From Amycolatopsis sp. NBC_01488 (GTDB lineage Bacteria > Actinomycetota > Actinomycetes > Mycobacteriales > Pseudonocardiaceae): a stretch of 64,000 bases of DNA. Where the stretch lies: contig NZ_CP109434.1 in NCBI RefSeq assembly GCF_036227105.1, positions 5,613,001 through 5,677,000 of the forward strand. The letters are read 5' to 3'. Positions 18,042 to 26,876 of the stretch are shown here, piece by piece (the stretch's first letter is position 1; each line of letters starts with the position of its first letter). The position numbers and the translations under genes were made by a program. The notes under the pieces were generated by a model. That model did no database searches, had not been told where the DNA came from, and worked only from the letters and a program-made list of their open reading frames with translations.

Positions 18042-18157
18042 ATGCGTGGAACAGGGGGCACGGGCACTCGACCGGAGTCCGTGCACACCCGCGCCCGGCA
18101 CGGCGGCGCCGGCTCACGACTCACGCCGCGTGCACGTCGAGAAGCGGGTGCGAAGGC

Positions 18158-18271
18158 CCGGTGGTCGCGAGACGGAACGGCAGCGGTGGCCAGGGCGTCG
18201 AGCAGCGCGGTGCTGATCGAGCCACCCACCTGCCGGCCGGCCATCCGCACGCCGAGCGTCGCGCGGCTCAT
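18158..18271 (-). pseudogene. Fragment of a DHA2-type MFS transporter
   Basis: On the minus strand the frame reads AGRQVGGSISTALLDALATA, which matches the conserved 'RQVGGSIGTALLNT' helix of DHA2 drug transporters, then runs on without domain or stop at the expected place. It abuts an intact DHA2 gene (18303-19775) but is not its C-terminus, which has its own version of this helix. It is probably a relic of a second transporter. The remainder of 18042-18302 shows nothing else. Confidence 0.4.
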
Positions 18272-18302
18272 CGCCGCGCATCCGGGGTCCCTTCCTGGTG
18301 GT

Positions 18303-19775
18303 TCACGACCTCGCCGCGGTGGGCGCCGGCGCGGCGGTGCGCCGCCGGATGAGTTCGGCGACGGCCAGCAGCAGCGCCAGCGCCATGAACCCCGCGGCGG
18401 CCAGTACGGCGTCGGAGACTGCGGCCGGGTAGTCGCTCCCGCTGGTGAGGAGGACGTGGTAGAAGATCGTGGTGAGCGCGGCCGTGCCGATCGCCGCGCC
18501 GACGCGCTGCGCGGTCTGCAACGCCCCGCCGGCCGCACCCGCCATGCTCACCGGCACGTCCTGCAGGGTGAGGGTCATGTTCGGCGAGGTCACCATCCCG
18601 CCGCCGAGGCCGGCCAGGAACAGCGGCGCGACGGTCACCCAGTACGACGAGCCGGCAGAGGCGTGCCGCAACAGCAGCGCGGTGACGGTCAGCCCGATGA
18701 TCCCGGCGGCCAGCCCGCACACGGTCACCCACCGCCCCAGCCGGGACACGAGCCGGCCGGCGATCACCGAGGAGATGGTCACGCCCAGCGCGAACGGGGT
18801 CACCGCCAGGCCCGACCGCAGCGGCGTGTAGCCCAGGCCGTCCTGGAAGAAGAGCGCGAGCACCAGCCAGATGCCGGTGAACCCGACGAAGTAGACCAGA
18901 CCGATGCCCGTCCCGGCGGGGTAACCGCGGGTGCGCAACAGCTGCGGGTTCAGCAGCGGCTGGTGCCCGCGCCGGCTGGTCCGCGCCTCCCACCACGGGA
19001 AGAGCACCAGCAGCAGGGCCGCCACCGGCCAGAGCGGCCACAGCCGGTGCGCGCCGCCGTCCCCGGCGTCGACCAGCGGGATCAGCAGCGCGAGCACGCC
19101 GCCGCCGAGCAGCAGCGCGCCGACCAGGTCCAGGTGCACGTCACGCCACCCGCCACCCGCCGTGGCGGGCACGAGCCGGGCCGCGAGCACCAGCGCGACG
19201 AGGCCGATCGGCACGTTGACGTAGAAGACCCAGCGCCAGGCGTCCGGGCCGGCGACCGCGCCCAGGATCACCCCGCCGATCACCGGGCCGGCCGCGGTGG
19301 CGAGCCCGATGGTCGCGCCGAGGACCCCGAACGCGCGACCGCGTTCGGGGCCGGAGAACAGTTCCTGCACGAGGCCGGAGTTCTGCGGGATGAGCAGGCC
19401 GCCGGCGACGCCTTGGACGAGCCGGGCGGCGATCAGCAGCCCGGCGGTGGGCGCCGCACCGGTCACCGCACTGGCCACCGTGAACGCGGCCAGCGCGATC
19501 AGGAACATCCGCCGCCGCCCCAGGACGTCGCCCAGCCGGCCGGCCGGCACCAGGGTCAGCCCCAGTGTCAGCGCGTAGCCGGACACCACCCACTGCACGG
19601 TGGCCGCCGGCGCGGAAAGGCCTCGCTCGATCGAGGGCAGCGCCACGTTCACGATGCTCACGTCGAGCAGCACCATGAACGCGGCCAGCTGCGTCACGGC
19701 CAGGGCGTGCCAGCGGCGCCGATCCGGCGCCTCGCTTCGCGCGGCCGGGCCGGTTCGTTCTCGTGCCGTCGTCAT
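18303..19775 (-). CDS. MFS transporter, DHA2 (14-helix) drug-efflux family
   Basis: 490 residues. Motifs: TM1 FMVLLDVSIVNVALPSIERG (the D1 motif), WVVSGYALTLGLTLVPAGRL, loop motif GRLGDVLGRRRMFL, and motif C in IGLATAAGPVIGGVIL. Fourteen hydrophobic spans are expected. A proton-driven exporter of hydrophobic compounds is the family role; substrate unknown. The ATG overlaps the ftsH stop (ATGA), so it is translated from the ftsH transcript. Confidence 0.9.
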   Translation of the reverse strand: MTTARERTGPAARSEAPDRRRWHALAVTQLAAFMVLLDVSIVNVALPSIERGLSAPAATVQWVVSGYALTLGLTLVPAGRLGDVLGRRRMFLIALAAFTVASAVTGAAPTAGLLIAARLVQGVAGGLLIPQNSGLVQELFSGPERGRAFGVLGATIGLATAAGPVIGGVILGAVAGPDAWRWVFYVNVPIGLVALVLAARLVPATAGGGWRDVHLDLVGALLLGGGVLALLIPLVDAGDGGAHRLWPLWPVAALLLVLFPWWEARTSRRGHQPLLNPQLLRTRGYPAGTGIGLVYFVGFTGIWLVLALFFQDGLGYTPLRSGLAVTPFALGVTISSVIAGRLVSRLGRWVTVCGLAAGIIGLTVTALLLRHASAGSSYWVTVAPLFLAGLGGGMVTSPNMTLTLQDVPVSMAGAAGGALQTAQRVGAAIGTAALTTIFYHVLLTSGSDYPAAVSDAVLAAAGFMALALLLAVAELIRRRTAAPAPTAARS

Positions 19776-21667
19776 GGCTGTCTCCTGGTGACCTGGTCGA
19801 GGACCATGTCCACGTCCATGCCGTCGATGGTTTCCCGGTCCAGCAACAGTTCGGTGAGGTCGTCGAGCGCGACGCGGTGGCCGGTGAGAAGGGCGACGGC
19901 GCGGTGCTCGGCCTCGCGGAGCAGCCTGGTCACCTCGCGGTCGATCAGCCGTTGCGTGGCCTCGGCGTAGGTGCGGCCGGTGACCTGCTCGCCACCGAGG
20001 AACGTCGGCCGCTCGGCGCCGAAGCCGACCGGGCCGACCGCGGCGCTCATGCCGAACTCACGCACCATTCGGGTGGCGAGGGCGGTCGCGCCGGCCAGAT
20101 CGTCGGCCGCGCCCGTGGAGACCGCGCCGAACACGACGAGCTCCGCGGCCCGGCCGCCCATCCGGATGGCGAGCGAGTCGTGCAGGTAGCCCGCCGAGTA
20201 CAGGTGCCGCTCGTCGACCGGAAGCTGCTCGGTCACGCCGAGGGCCTGGCCGGCCGGCAGGATCGTCACCTTGGCGACGGGATCGCCGTGTTCGGACAGC
20301 GCGGCGACCAGCGCGTGGCCGCTCTCGTGCACCGCGACCGCGTGCTTTTCCTCCGGCAGCAGGGCGTTCGAGCTGTCCCGGTGGCCGAGCAGGATCCGGT
20401 CGCGCGCCTCGGCGAAGTCCAGCGCGTCGAGCACGTCGCGGCCGCGGCGCACTGCGAAGATCGCGGACTCGTTGATCAGGTTGGCGAGGTCGGCGCCGGA
20501 GAACCCCGGGGTGCCCCGGGCGACGACGGTGAGGTCGACGTCGTCGTCGAGCAGCTTGCCCTTGCTGTGCACCGCGAGGATCGCGAGGCGTTCCCGTTGC
20601 GTCGGCAGCGGGATGACGACCTGGCGGTCGAAGCGGCCCGGGCGCAGCAGCGCCGGGTCCAGCACCTCGGGCCGGTTGGTGGCCCCGATCACGACGACCC
20701 CGGTGGCCGGGTCGAAGCCGTCCATCTCGGCGAGCATCTGGTTGAGGGTCTGGTCCCGCTCGTCGTTGCTGACCAGCTGCCCGCCCCGCTTGTGGCCGAT
20801 CGCGTCGATCTCGTCGATGAACACGATGGAGGGGGCGCGTTTGCGTGCGTCGGCGAACAGGTCGCGGACGCGGGCCGCGCCGACCCCGACGAACATCTCG
20901 ACGAAGCTCGAGCCGGTGACCGAGATGAACGGCACCCCGGCCTCGCCGGCCACCGCCCTGGCCAGCAACGTCTTGCCGGTCCCCGGCGGCCCGACCATCA
21001 GCAGGCCCTTGGGACCGACCGCACCCGCGCGCCGGTAGCGTTCCGGGTTGCGCAGGAAGTCGACCACCTCGGTGACCTCCTGCTTGGGACCGTCGTAGCC
21101 GGCGACGTCGGCGAAGGTCGTCGCCGGCCGCTCGGTGTCGAACACCTTGCCCTTGGCGCGGCCGATCCCGCCGAGCCGCGCCATCTGCCGGCGCGCCGAG
21201 CGGCCCATCCAGAGGAACAGGCCGACCACGACGATCAGCGGCAGGAAGTTCAGCAGGGTCGCGAGGATCGACGACTGCGCCGGCTGCGTGGTGACGGCCA
21301 CGTTGTGGGTGTCGAGCAGCTGCGCGAACTGCGGATCGGCGATCCCGGGCGGATAGCTGGAGGTGAAGGCCGTGCCGTTGGTGAGCGTGCCCGAGATGTT
21401 CCCGTCGGGCCCGATCGCGACCGACCGCACCTGGTTCGCCGCGATGTCGGTCTTCAGCTGGGAGTAGCCGACCTGCTCCGCGCTGCCGCCCGAAGACCCG
21501 GACGGGACGAAGAACAGGGCCAGGGTGGCGATCACTCCCGCCAGCAGCAACCACTTCCGCCACCTCGGTGGGGGCGGCGGCGCGGGCCGCCGGCCCGGCG
21601 GTGGGTCCGGCGGCCGGTCACCGGTGTGCTGCCGGGCGCCCCTCGAACCGACTGACCTGCTGATCAT
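19772..21667 (-). CDS. ftsH: FtsH-type membrane ATP-dependent zinc protease
   Basis: 631 residues. A proline-rich cytosolic N-terminus is followed by TM1 (about 38-54), an extracytoplasmic domain, TM2 (about 136-154), and an AAA+ module with Walker A GPPGTGKT at 226-233, Walker B FIDEID near 284-289, and the RPGRFDRQV arginine-finger region. The metalloprotease site is HESGH at 447-451, with a downstream acidic ligand in STGAADDLAGAT. It degrades membrane and some soluble proteins. Association with an HtrA-like lipoprotein and an MFS exporter suggests an envelope-stress paralogue beside the usual hpt-folE-linked ftsH. That is inference. Confidence 0.93.
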   Translation of the reverse strand: MISRSVGSRGARQHTGDRPPDPPPGRRPAPPPPPRWRKWLLLAGVIATLALFFVPSGSSGGSAEQVGYSQLKTDIAANQVRSVAIGPDGNISGTLTNGTAFTSSYPPGIADPQFAQLLDTHNVAVTTQPAQSSILATLLNFLPLIVVVGLFLWMGRSARRQMARLGGIGRAKGKVFDTERPATTFADVAGYDGPKQEVTEVVDFLRNPERYRRAGAVGPKGLLMVGPPGTGKTLLARAVAGEAGVPFISVTGSSFVEMFVGVGAARVRDLFADARKRAPSIVFIDEIDAIGHKRGGQLVSNDERDQTLNQMLAEMDGFDPATGVVVIGATNRPEVLDPALLRPGRFDRQVVIPLPTQRERLAILAVHSKGKLLDDDVDLTVVARGTPGFSGADLANLINESAIFAVRRGRDVLDALDFAEARDRILLGHRDSSNALLPEEKHAVAVHESGHALVAALSEHGDPVAKVTILPAGQALGVTEQLPVDERHLYSAGYLHDSLAIRMGGRAAELVVFGAVSTGAADDLAGATALATRMVREFGMSAAVGPVGFGAERPTFLGGEQVTGRTYAEATQRLIDREVTRLLREAEHRAVALLTGHRVALDDLTELLLDRETIDGMDVDMVLDQVTRRQP

Positions 21668-21687
21668 GGTGATCCCCTTTCCGGCAA

Positions 21688-22728
21688 TCAGCCGGGGTAC
21701 TGGCCGAGGGTGACCTGAACGGTCTGCGACGTCCCGTCCGGCGTGGTGACCGCCACCGGCACGGTCTGGCCGGGCTTCAGGCCGGCGACGGTCTCGGCGA
21801 GCGTGGTCGGGTCGGGCGTGGGGGTGCCGTTGACCGCGGTGATCACGTCCCCGGTCGTGATGCCCGCGCGCGCGGCGCCGCCGCCCGCGTCCACCTCGGT
21901 CACCAGCACCCAGCCGCTGGTCGTCGCGCCGACCTGCACGCCCAGGTACGCCCGGTTGGTGTCGGTCACGGTGCCCGTGTTGACGAGCTGGATGGCGATG
22001 TTGTGCACCATGTTGGCCGGGATGGCGAAGCCGATGCCCGGGGCGGCGCCGCCGCCCAGCTGCGGGTCCGTGGCCGCGAGGGTCGGGATGCCGACCACCT
22101 GGCCGTCGAGGTTCACCAGCGCGCCACCCGAGTTGCCCGGGTTGATCGCGGCACTGGTCTGGATCACGTTGGGCAGCACGACCCCGTTGTCCTCGCTCAC
22201 GGTCCGGCCGAGCGCGCTGACGATTCCCTCGGTGACACTGCTCTTGAGCCCGAGTGGGTTGCCGACCGCCATGACGACGTCGCCGTCGGACAGGTTCTTG
22301 GAATCGGCGAACGTGGCGGCCTGCAGGCCGGGGGCGGTGATGTGGAGGACGGCCAGGTCGTCCGGCTGGAAGCTGCCGATGAACTTCGCGGCGTACTGCT
22401 TGCCGTTGGCCAGGGTGACCTGCAAGGAGTTGCCGCCGGCGACCACGTGGTCGTTCGTCACGATGTCACCCCCGGTGTCGAAGACGATTCCCGAACCCAG
22501 ACCCTGGCTGGTGGTGATCTGCACGACCGACGGACCGATGTCCTTGACGACGTTGACGAACTGCCCCTGCACCGCCTGCGCGGCCTGCGCGACGGGCGTG
22601 GTCCCCTCGGTCGACCCCGTGGCACCCGGGGCGGAAGAATCGCAACCGGCCAGGAACACCAGTGCGGTCGCGGCGGTTCCGCCGACGACGAGTGTCCTGA
22701 GTCGATGGTGTCCGCTCGAGGTGGTCAT
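21688..22728 (-). CDS. HtrA/DegP-like trypsin-type protease, lipoprotein, with PDZ domain
   Basis: 346 residues. A lipobox LVFLAGCDSS places the lipidated Cys near residue 29, so it is anchored outside the membrane. The catalytic triad is visible: His in IVTNDHVVAGG, Asp in QPDDLAVLHI and Ser in INPGNSGGALVNLDGQVVGI. A single PDZ domain (about 255-345) includes AGITTGDVITAVNGTPTPDP. It handles misfolded extracytoplasmic proteins. It lies 20 bp upstream of ftsH in the same direction, so the two proteases are probably co-transcribed. A full recurrent motif lies 71 bp before its start. Confidence 0.92.
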   Translation of the reverse strand: MTTSSGHHRLRTLVVGGTAATALVFLAGCDSSAPGATGSTEGTTPVAQAAQAVQGQFVNVVKDIGPSVVQITTSQGLGSGIVFDTGGDIVTNDHVVAGGNSLQVTLANGKQYAAKFIGSFQPDDLAVLHITAPGLQAATFADSKNLSDGDVVMAVGNPLGLKSSVTEGIVSALGRTVSEDNGVVLPNVIQTSAAINPGNSGGALVNLDGQVVGIPTLAATDPQLGGGAAPGIGFAIPANMVHNIAIQLVNTGTVTDTNRAYLGVQVGATTSGWVLVTEVDAGGGAARAGITTGDVITAVNGTPTPDPTTLAETVAGLKPGQTVPVAVTTPDGTSQTVQVTLGQYPG

Positions 22729-22798
22729 GTCCCTGGCCTCTCTGTGGGTGAACGTCTGCTGTCAGCGTCGCGGCCGGACCGCCTGACGTCTGCGCGGC

Positions 22799-22834
22799 CA
22801 GCGGGAAACCGTGCTACCGGCTACCCGGAATCCC
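22799..22834 (+). promoter_or_regulatory. Recurrent island motif upstream of htrA
   Basis: Plus strand: CAGCGG, 8 bases, GCTACCGGCTACC, then CGGAATCCC. It lies 71-106 bp from the htrA start, between that gene and the 3' end of the kinase gene. The rest of 22729-22915 shows nothing. Confidence 0.55.
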
Positions 22835-22915
22835 GTGGCACCGCTGCCTACGACGGAATCTCGGGACCGAGGAAGAGGGTGCGTGTTCGGGGAGGTGGAA
22901 GGCCTGCGCCCAGGA

Positions 22916-24193
22916 TCAGCCGGTCGGGCGGGCTGAATCCCGGGAACCATGATCGGCGGGTGCCAGCGGCAGCGTGAGGGTCAGCAGTGCGCCTCCGCCG
23001 GGGTTGTCGCCGGCCGAGACGTGGCCGCCGTGGCGGGCGGCGATTTCCCCGACCAAGGCCAGTCCGATGCCGTAGTGGCGGCGAGGTGAGGTGCCCTCGA
23101 GCGCGCCGTCGCGCCGGGTGGAGGAGAACCGCTCGAACAGGCCGGGCAGCACGGCCGCGTCGATTCCGGGCCCGTCGTCGCCGACTTCGAGCACGCCCGT
23201 GGTTCCCGACCGCCTGGTGGTGATCGTGACCGAGGAACGGGCGTGGGCCACGGCGTTGTCGACCAAGGCGGTCACCGCGCGGAGGAGACCGCCGCGGGTG
23301 CCGCGGACGAGCACCGGCGCCGCCGCCGGGTGCGCCTCGATGGTGACGGAACGCTCGACGGCGGCCGGGGCGCCGGCCGCGGCGGCCCGTGCGGCGACCT
23401 CCACCAGGTCGATCGTGGCGGTGAGCCCGTCCGTGCGGACGTCGGCGGCGAGCAGGAGGTCCTCGAGGATGTCGGTGAGGTGCCCGGCGTCCGCGACGAC
23501 GCCGTCGACCTCGGCGGTCAACCGTTGAGGATCGGCGCCTTGCCGCAAGTGCCGGCGCAGCACCTGCGCGCGGGTCGACAGCAGCGTCAGCGGGGTGCGC
23601 AGTTCGTGACTGGCGTCGGCCACGAAGCGCCGTTGCAGGCCCAGCGCCGCGGCCATCGGCGCCACCGCGCGTCGTCCCAGCCACACACCCGTGCACATGG
23701 CGAGCAGCAGTCCCAGGCCGCCGCTGGCGAGCATCGCGGCGAGCAAGCGGTCGCGCTCTTCGTGGCCGGCGCGCAGGTCCAGGGCCGCCTGGACGACTTG
23801 CCCGTTCCGTACCCGCGTGTACACCCGGTAGTCCGCGCCGTTGCTCTGGACGTCGCCGGTTTCGGCGACGCCGGTTCTGGCGACGGCGGCCAGGGCCGCC
23901 CGGTCGGGCAGGACGGCGGGGGCGCCCGGTGTCGTGCTCAGGCCGCCCGGTCCTTGGATGGCCAGCCACACCCCGGCCGGTGGGTCCTGCACGTCCTCGG
24001 CCTGTGCGGTGGTCTGCTGGAGGAGCGTGGTGGCGGCGCGCTGCTGGCTGTCCAGCACCATGAACACCGCCAGTGCCGAGAGCAGCACGACGATCGCCGT
24101 GACGGAACACCCGACCTGGACGCCCAGCCGCCACGCCGCTCGTCGCACCAGCCTCGCTTCGGGCGAAGCCGGCGTTCGCGGCCGCCGGGTCAC
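22916..24193 (-). CDS. Sensor histidine kinase, OmpR-partner class (HisKA)
   Basis: About 425 residues. TM1 near residues 22-50 (LGVQVGCSVTAIVVLLSALA), a periplasmic sensor of about 110 residues, TM2 near 165-185, then phosphoacceptor helix RRFVADASHELRTPLTLLST with His in SHELRTP. The ATPase has ALVDNAVAHA (N box) and VGDDGPGID (G1), then GIGLALVGEIAARHGGHVS (G2). The GTG start overlaps the regulator stop as GTGA, so both come from one mRNA. Transmembrane sensor; signal unknown. Confidence 0.9.
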   Translation of the reverse strand: MTRRPRTPASPEARLVRRAAWRLGVQVGCSVTAIVVLLSALAVFMVLDSQQRAATTLLQQTTAQAEDVQDPPAGVWLAIQGPGGLSTTPGAPAVLPDRAALAAVARTGVAETGDVQSNGADYRVYTRVRNGQVVQAALDLRAGHEERDRLLAAMLASGGLGLLLAMCTGVWLGRRAVAPMAAALGLQRRFVADASHELRTPLTLLSTRAQVLRRHLRQGADPQRLTAEVDGVVADAGHLTDILEDLLLAADVRTDGLTATIDLVEVAARAAAAGAPAAVERSVTIEAHPAAAPVLVRGTRGGLLRAVTALVDNAVAHARSSVTITTRRSGTTGVLEVGDDGPGIDAAVLPGLFERFSSTRRDGALEGTSPRRHYGIGLALVGEIAARHGGHVSAGDNPGGGALLTLTLPLAPADHGSRDSARPTG

Positions 24194-24879
24194 GGGGTGC
24201 CCAGCTGGTAGCCGCGGCCGTGGACCGTGGCGATCACGGCGCGTCCGAGCTTGCGACGCAGGTAGGACACGTAGGTGTCGACGATCGCCTCGCTGTCGGC
24301 CTCCGGGAAGGCCAGGCTCAGCAGATCGCGCCGGGTGAACACGCGGGAGGGACGGCCGGCGAGGGTGGCCAGCAGCGCGCATTCCCGTTCGGACAACCGG
24401 ACCGGCTCGGACAGGCCGTCCGCGCGGTCCGGACCCGGCACCACCTGGCGCGTGTCCAGGTTCAGTCGCCCGGTCCCGACCGGCAGGATCCGCGCGACGT
24501 CGAGGTGGCGACGGCGCAACGCACGCAGCCTGGCCAGCAGTTCGTCCACATCGAACGGTTTGGCCAGGTAGTCCTCGGCGCCGGCGTCCAGGCCGGCCAC
24601 CCGGTCGGCGGGGTTGCCGAGCGCCGAGAGCACCAGCACCGGGGTCGTCATGCCCTGGCCGCGCAAGCGGGTGAGCACGTCGAGTCCGTCCAGCGCGGGC
24701 AGTCCCCGGTCGAGGATCACCACGTCGTAGTCCCGCACGAGCCCGAGGTGCAGGCCGCGGTGTCCGTCAGTGGCGGTTTCGACCTGGTACCCCTCCTCGG
24801 TCAGCAGGTCGGTGAGGAGCCCGACCAGCTCAGGGTTGTCTTCGACCAGCAGAACCCGGCCGGAGCCCGCGGTGTCCAT
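24190..24879 (-). CDS. OmpR/PhoB-family response regulator
   Basis: 229 residues. The receiver has GRVLLVEDNPELVGLLTDLL, phospho-Asp in YDVVILDRGLPALDGLDVL and Lys in EDYLAKPFDVDELLARLRAL. The winged-helix domain has RLSERECALLATLAGRPSRV and VDTYVSYLRRKLG, then VIATVHGRGYQLG at the end. It forms a two-component operon with the downstream kinase (4-base overlap). It is divergent from the flavin-transfer cassette at 25001, whose promoter lies in the 121-bp gap and is a plausible target. Confidence 0.93.
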   Translation of the reverse strand: MDTAGSGRVLLVEDNPELVGLLTDLLTEEGYQVETATDGHRGLHLGLVRDYDVVILDRGLPALDGLDVLTRLRGQGMTTPVLVLSALGNPADRVAGLDAGAEDYLAKPFDVDELLARLRALRRRHLDVARILPVGTGRLNLDTRQVVPGPDRADGLSEPVRLSERECALLATLAGRPSRVFTRRDLLSLAFPEADSEAIVDTYVSYLRRKLGRAVIATVHGRGYQLGTP

Positions 24880-25000
24880 GCCGCCATGGTGCCAAGCCCG
24901 GCCGCTCCCGGCACCCGCGCCGCGACCGCGGCTTCCCAGATTTTCCCCAGGACTCCTGTCGACACTGGGCCCAGGGACCACCGGAAAAAGGGAGAACTTC

Positions 25001-25363
25001 GTGAACGACCGGCAACGCGCCCGCCGGGCGGCCCGTGCTCGGGGCCGCCGCCACACCGCCGCGGCGACGTGGGCCGCGGGCCTGGGCGGTACCGTCCTGG
25101 CCACGGTCTTCGGCGTGACGCTCGCCCAGCACGCCACCGCCGCGACGAGCGTCCCCGGCTCACCATCGCCTTCCGCGCCGGCACTGACGCCGCCTGCGCC
25201 GGCGGGCACTTCCGCGCCGCTGGTGACCACCCCCGGCCCGGCTTCGACCCCGGAGGCCCGGCCGCACCCCACGGCCTCGGCGCCCCGCGTCATTCACCCT
25301 CCCGCGCAGCCACCGGCCACCGGCGGCCACGGCGGCACGGCCGGAAGCTCCGGCGGATCATGA
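25001..25363 (+). CDS. Small membrane-anchored Pro/Thr/Ala-rich protein
   Basis: 120 residues from a GTG with a GGGAGA site. A very basic N-terminus (RARRAARARGRRHTAAATWA) leads to one membrane helix (about 25-45, GLGGTVLATVFGVTLAQHAT). An extracytoplasmic low-complexity tail rich in Pro, Ser and Thr ends GGHGGTAGSSGGS. No domain is recognised and no FMN-binding [ST]GA[ST] site typical of FMN_bind domains is evident. It is the first gene of the ApbE cassette and overlaps apbE by ATGA. It may be a tether or exported substrate of the cassette. Confidence 0.6.
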   Translation: MNDRQRARRAARARGRRHTAAATWAAGLGGTVLATVFGVTLAQHATAATSVPGSPSPSAPALTPPAPAGTSAPLVTTPGPASTPEARPHPTASAPRVIHPPAQPPATGGHGGTAGSSGGS

Positions 25364-26298
25364 CCACGACCACCGGGTCGTTCGCCCGTTCGCGCTTCCG
25401 CGCCCTGGGCACCACCGCCGAACTCACCGTCACGGATCCGGCGCGCCTGCCCGCCGCCGAGGAGCTGCTCCGGGCCGAGCTCCAGGCCGTCGACCGGGCG
25501 TGCAGCCGGTTCCGCGGCGATTCGGAGATCTCGTCCCTGCTCCGGCACCCCGGCTCGCCGGTCCGGATCAGCCCGCTGCTGGCCGAGGCGCTGCAGGTGG
25601 CGCTGCACGCCGCCGAACTCACCGATGGGCTCGTCGACCCGACGGTCGGTCAGGCCGTGTCCGACCTCGGCTACGACCGCGACTTCGACGAAATCGACCG
25701 GGACGCGGCCGCGGCGGCCACGCCGGCGGGTGCCGTTTCCGGGTGGTGGCGGATCATCCTGGACCACGCCCGTCGCGAGGTCGTCGTGCCCCGTGGCGTG
25801 CAGCTGGACCTGGGGGCCACCGCGAAGGCGTGGGCCGCCGACCGGGCGTGCGCCGCGATGGCGCGCGAACTCGGGTGCGGGGTGCTGGTCGGGCTGGGCG
25901 GCGACATCGCGGTCGCCGGTCCCGCTCCGGCCCAGGGATGGCAGGTGGTCGTCGGGGACGACCACGCCGCCACCGATCCCCGCCGTGACCCGGTGATCGC
26001 ACTGGCCGGCGGCGGCTTGGCCACGTCGAGCACCGGGTGCCGCACCTGGCGGCGCGCCGGCCGGACCGTGCACCACATCGTCGACCCGCGCACCGGGGAC
26101 ATCCCGGACGTCTGCTGGCGGACCGTCAGCGTCGCCGCGGCCACCTGCGTCGACGCCAACACCGCCAGCACCGCGGCCGTCGTGCTCGGCGCGCGGGCAC
26201 CGGCGTGGCTGGCGCGGCGCCGCCTGCCCGCCCGGCTGGTCACCATGGACGGGCACGTGGTGCGCGTCGCTGGATGGCCGGAAGGAGACCCGGCATGA
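25360..26298 (+). CDS. apbE: FAD:protein FMN transferase
   Basis: 312 residues of the ApbE family, which attach FMN to Thr/Ser of target proteins in an Mg-dependent reaction. Matches: FRALGTTAELTV at the N-terminus, RFRGDSEISSL, QLDLGATAKAWAADRACAAM, VGLGGDIAVAGP, and GGLATSSTGCRTWRRAGR followed by HHIVDPRTGDIP. The C-terminal Asp/Thr region reads CVDANTASTAAVVLGA. No signal peptide is seen, so it may act in the cytoplasm or be exported differently. It is coupled on both sides by ATGA overlaps. Confidence 0.9.
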   Translation: MTTTTGSFARSRFRALGTTAELTVTDPARLPAAEELLRAELQAVDRACSRFRGDSEISSLLRHPGSPVRISPLLAEALQVALHAAELTDGLVDPTVGQAVSDLGYDRDFDEIDRDAAAAATPAGAVSGWWRIILDHARREVVVPRGVQLDLGATAKAWAADRACAAMARELGCGVLVGLGGDIAVAGPAPAQGWQVVVGDDHAATDPRRDPVIALAGGGLATSSTGCRTWRRAGRTVHHIVDPRTGDIPDVCWRTVSVAAATCVDANTASTAAVVLGARAPAWLARRRLPARLVTMDGHVVRVAGWPEGDPA

Positions 26299-26876
26299 CC
26301 GCGTTGTGGTACGCCAGCCGGGCGACCGGGCTGGCCGCGCTGGTGTTGTTCACCGCCGTCGTGGTTCTCGGCACCGTCACCAGTGCCCGCGTCGCGTCCC
26401 CGAGGTGGCCCCGCTTCGCCATCGCGGCGGTGCACCGCAACCTGTCCCTGGTGACCGTCGTGTTCCTGGCGGTCCACATCGCGACGGCGGTCATCGACCC
26501 CTACGCGGGCATCGACCCCTACGCGGGCATCCGGTGGATCAGCGTCGTGGTCCCGTTCGTCTCGGCCTACCACCCCGTGTCGCTCGGGGTCGGCACCGTC
26601 GCGTTCGACCTGCTCGTCGCGGTGATCGTGTCGAGCCTGCTGCGACCGCGGATCAACGCCCGGCTCTGGAAAGCCGTGCACTGGACGGCGTACTTGTGCT
26701 GGCCCGCGGCGGTGGTGCACGGCCTGGAGATCGGCGGCGCCGATTCCGGTCTGACGTGGGTCCGCGCGCTGCTGGCGTCCTGCGTGATCGCCACGGTGGT
26801 CGCCGTGCTCTGGCGCGCGACGGTCCGCCACCCCGACACCGAGGCGCGGCGCGGAACACTGGGAGACGTGCGATGA
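26295..26876 (+). CDS. Ferric-reductase-like transmembrane protein
   Basis: 193 residues with about five membrane helices and the spaced histidines expected of heme ligands in the ferric-reductase-like family: AVHRNLSLVTVVFLAVHIAT, KAVHWTAYLCWPAAVVHGLE. It probably carries electrons across the membrane between hemes or quinol. An ATGA overlap joins it to apbE and another to the NuoF-like gene. A perfect 18-bp tandem duplication in the loop after helix 2 gives IDPYAGIDPYAGI, a recent in-frame insertion. Confidence 0.8.
   Translation: MTALWYASRATGLAALVLFTAVVVLGTVTSARVASPRWPRFAIAAVHRNLSLVTVVFLAVHIATAVIDPYAGIDPYAGIRWISVVVPFVSAYHPVSLGVGTVAFDLLVAVIVSSLLRPRINARLWKAVHWTAYLCWPAAVVHGLEIGGADSGLTWVRALLASCVIATVVAVLWRATVRHPDTEARRGTLGDVR
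26493..26528 (+). repeat. 18-bp tandem duplication inside the ferric-reductase-like gene
   Basis: ATCGACCCCTACGCGGGC occurs twice with no spacer and adds six residues (IDPYAG) in frame. The identical copies imply a recent slippage event or an assembly artefact. Confidence 0.85.

Noticed and set aside
17612..18157. Minus-strand open frame through DUF2180
   Set aside because: It lies antisense to a compact gene with conserved cysteines and includes the terminator stem; only the short DHA2-like part at 18158-18271 was kept as a relic.
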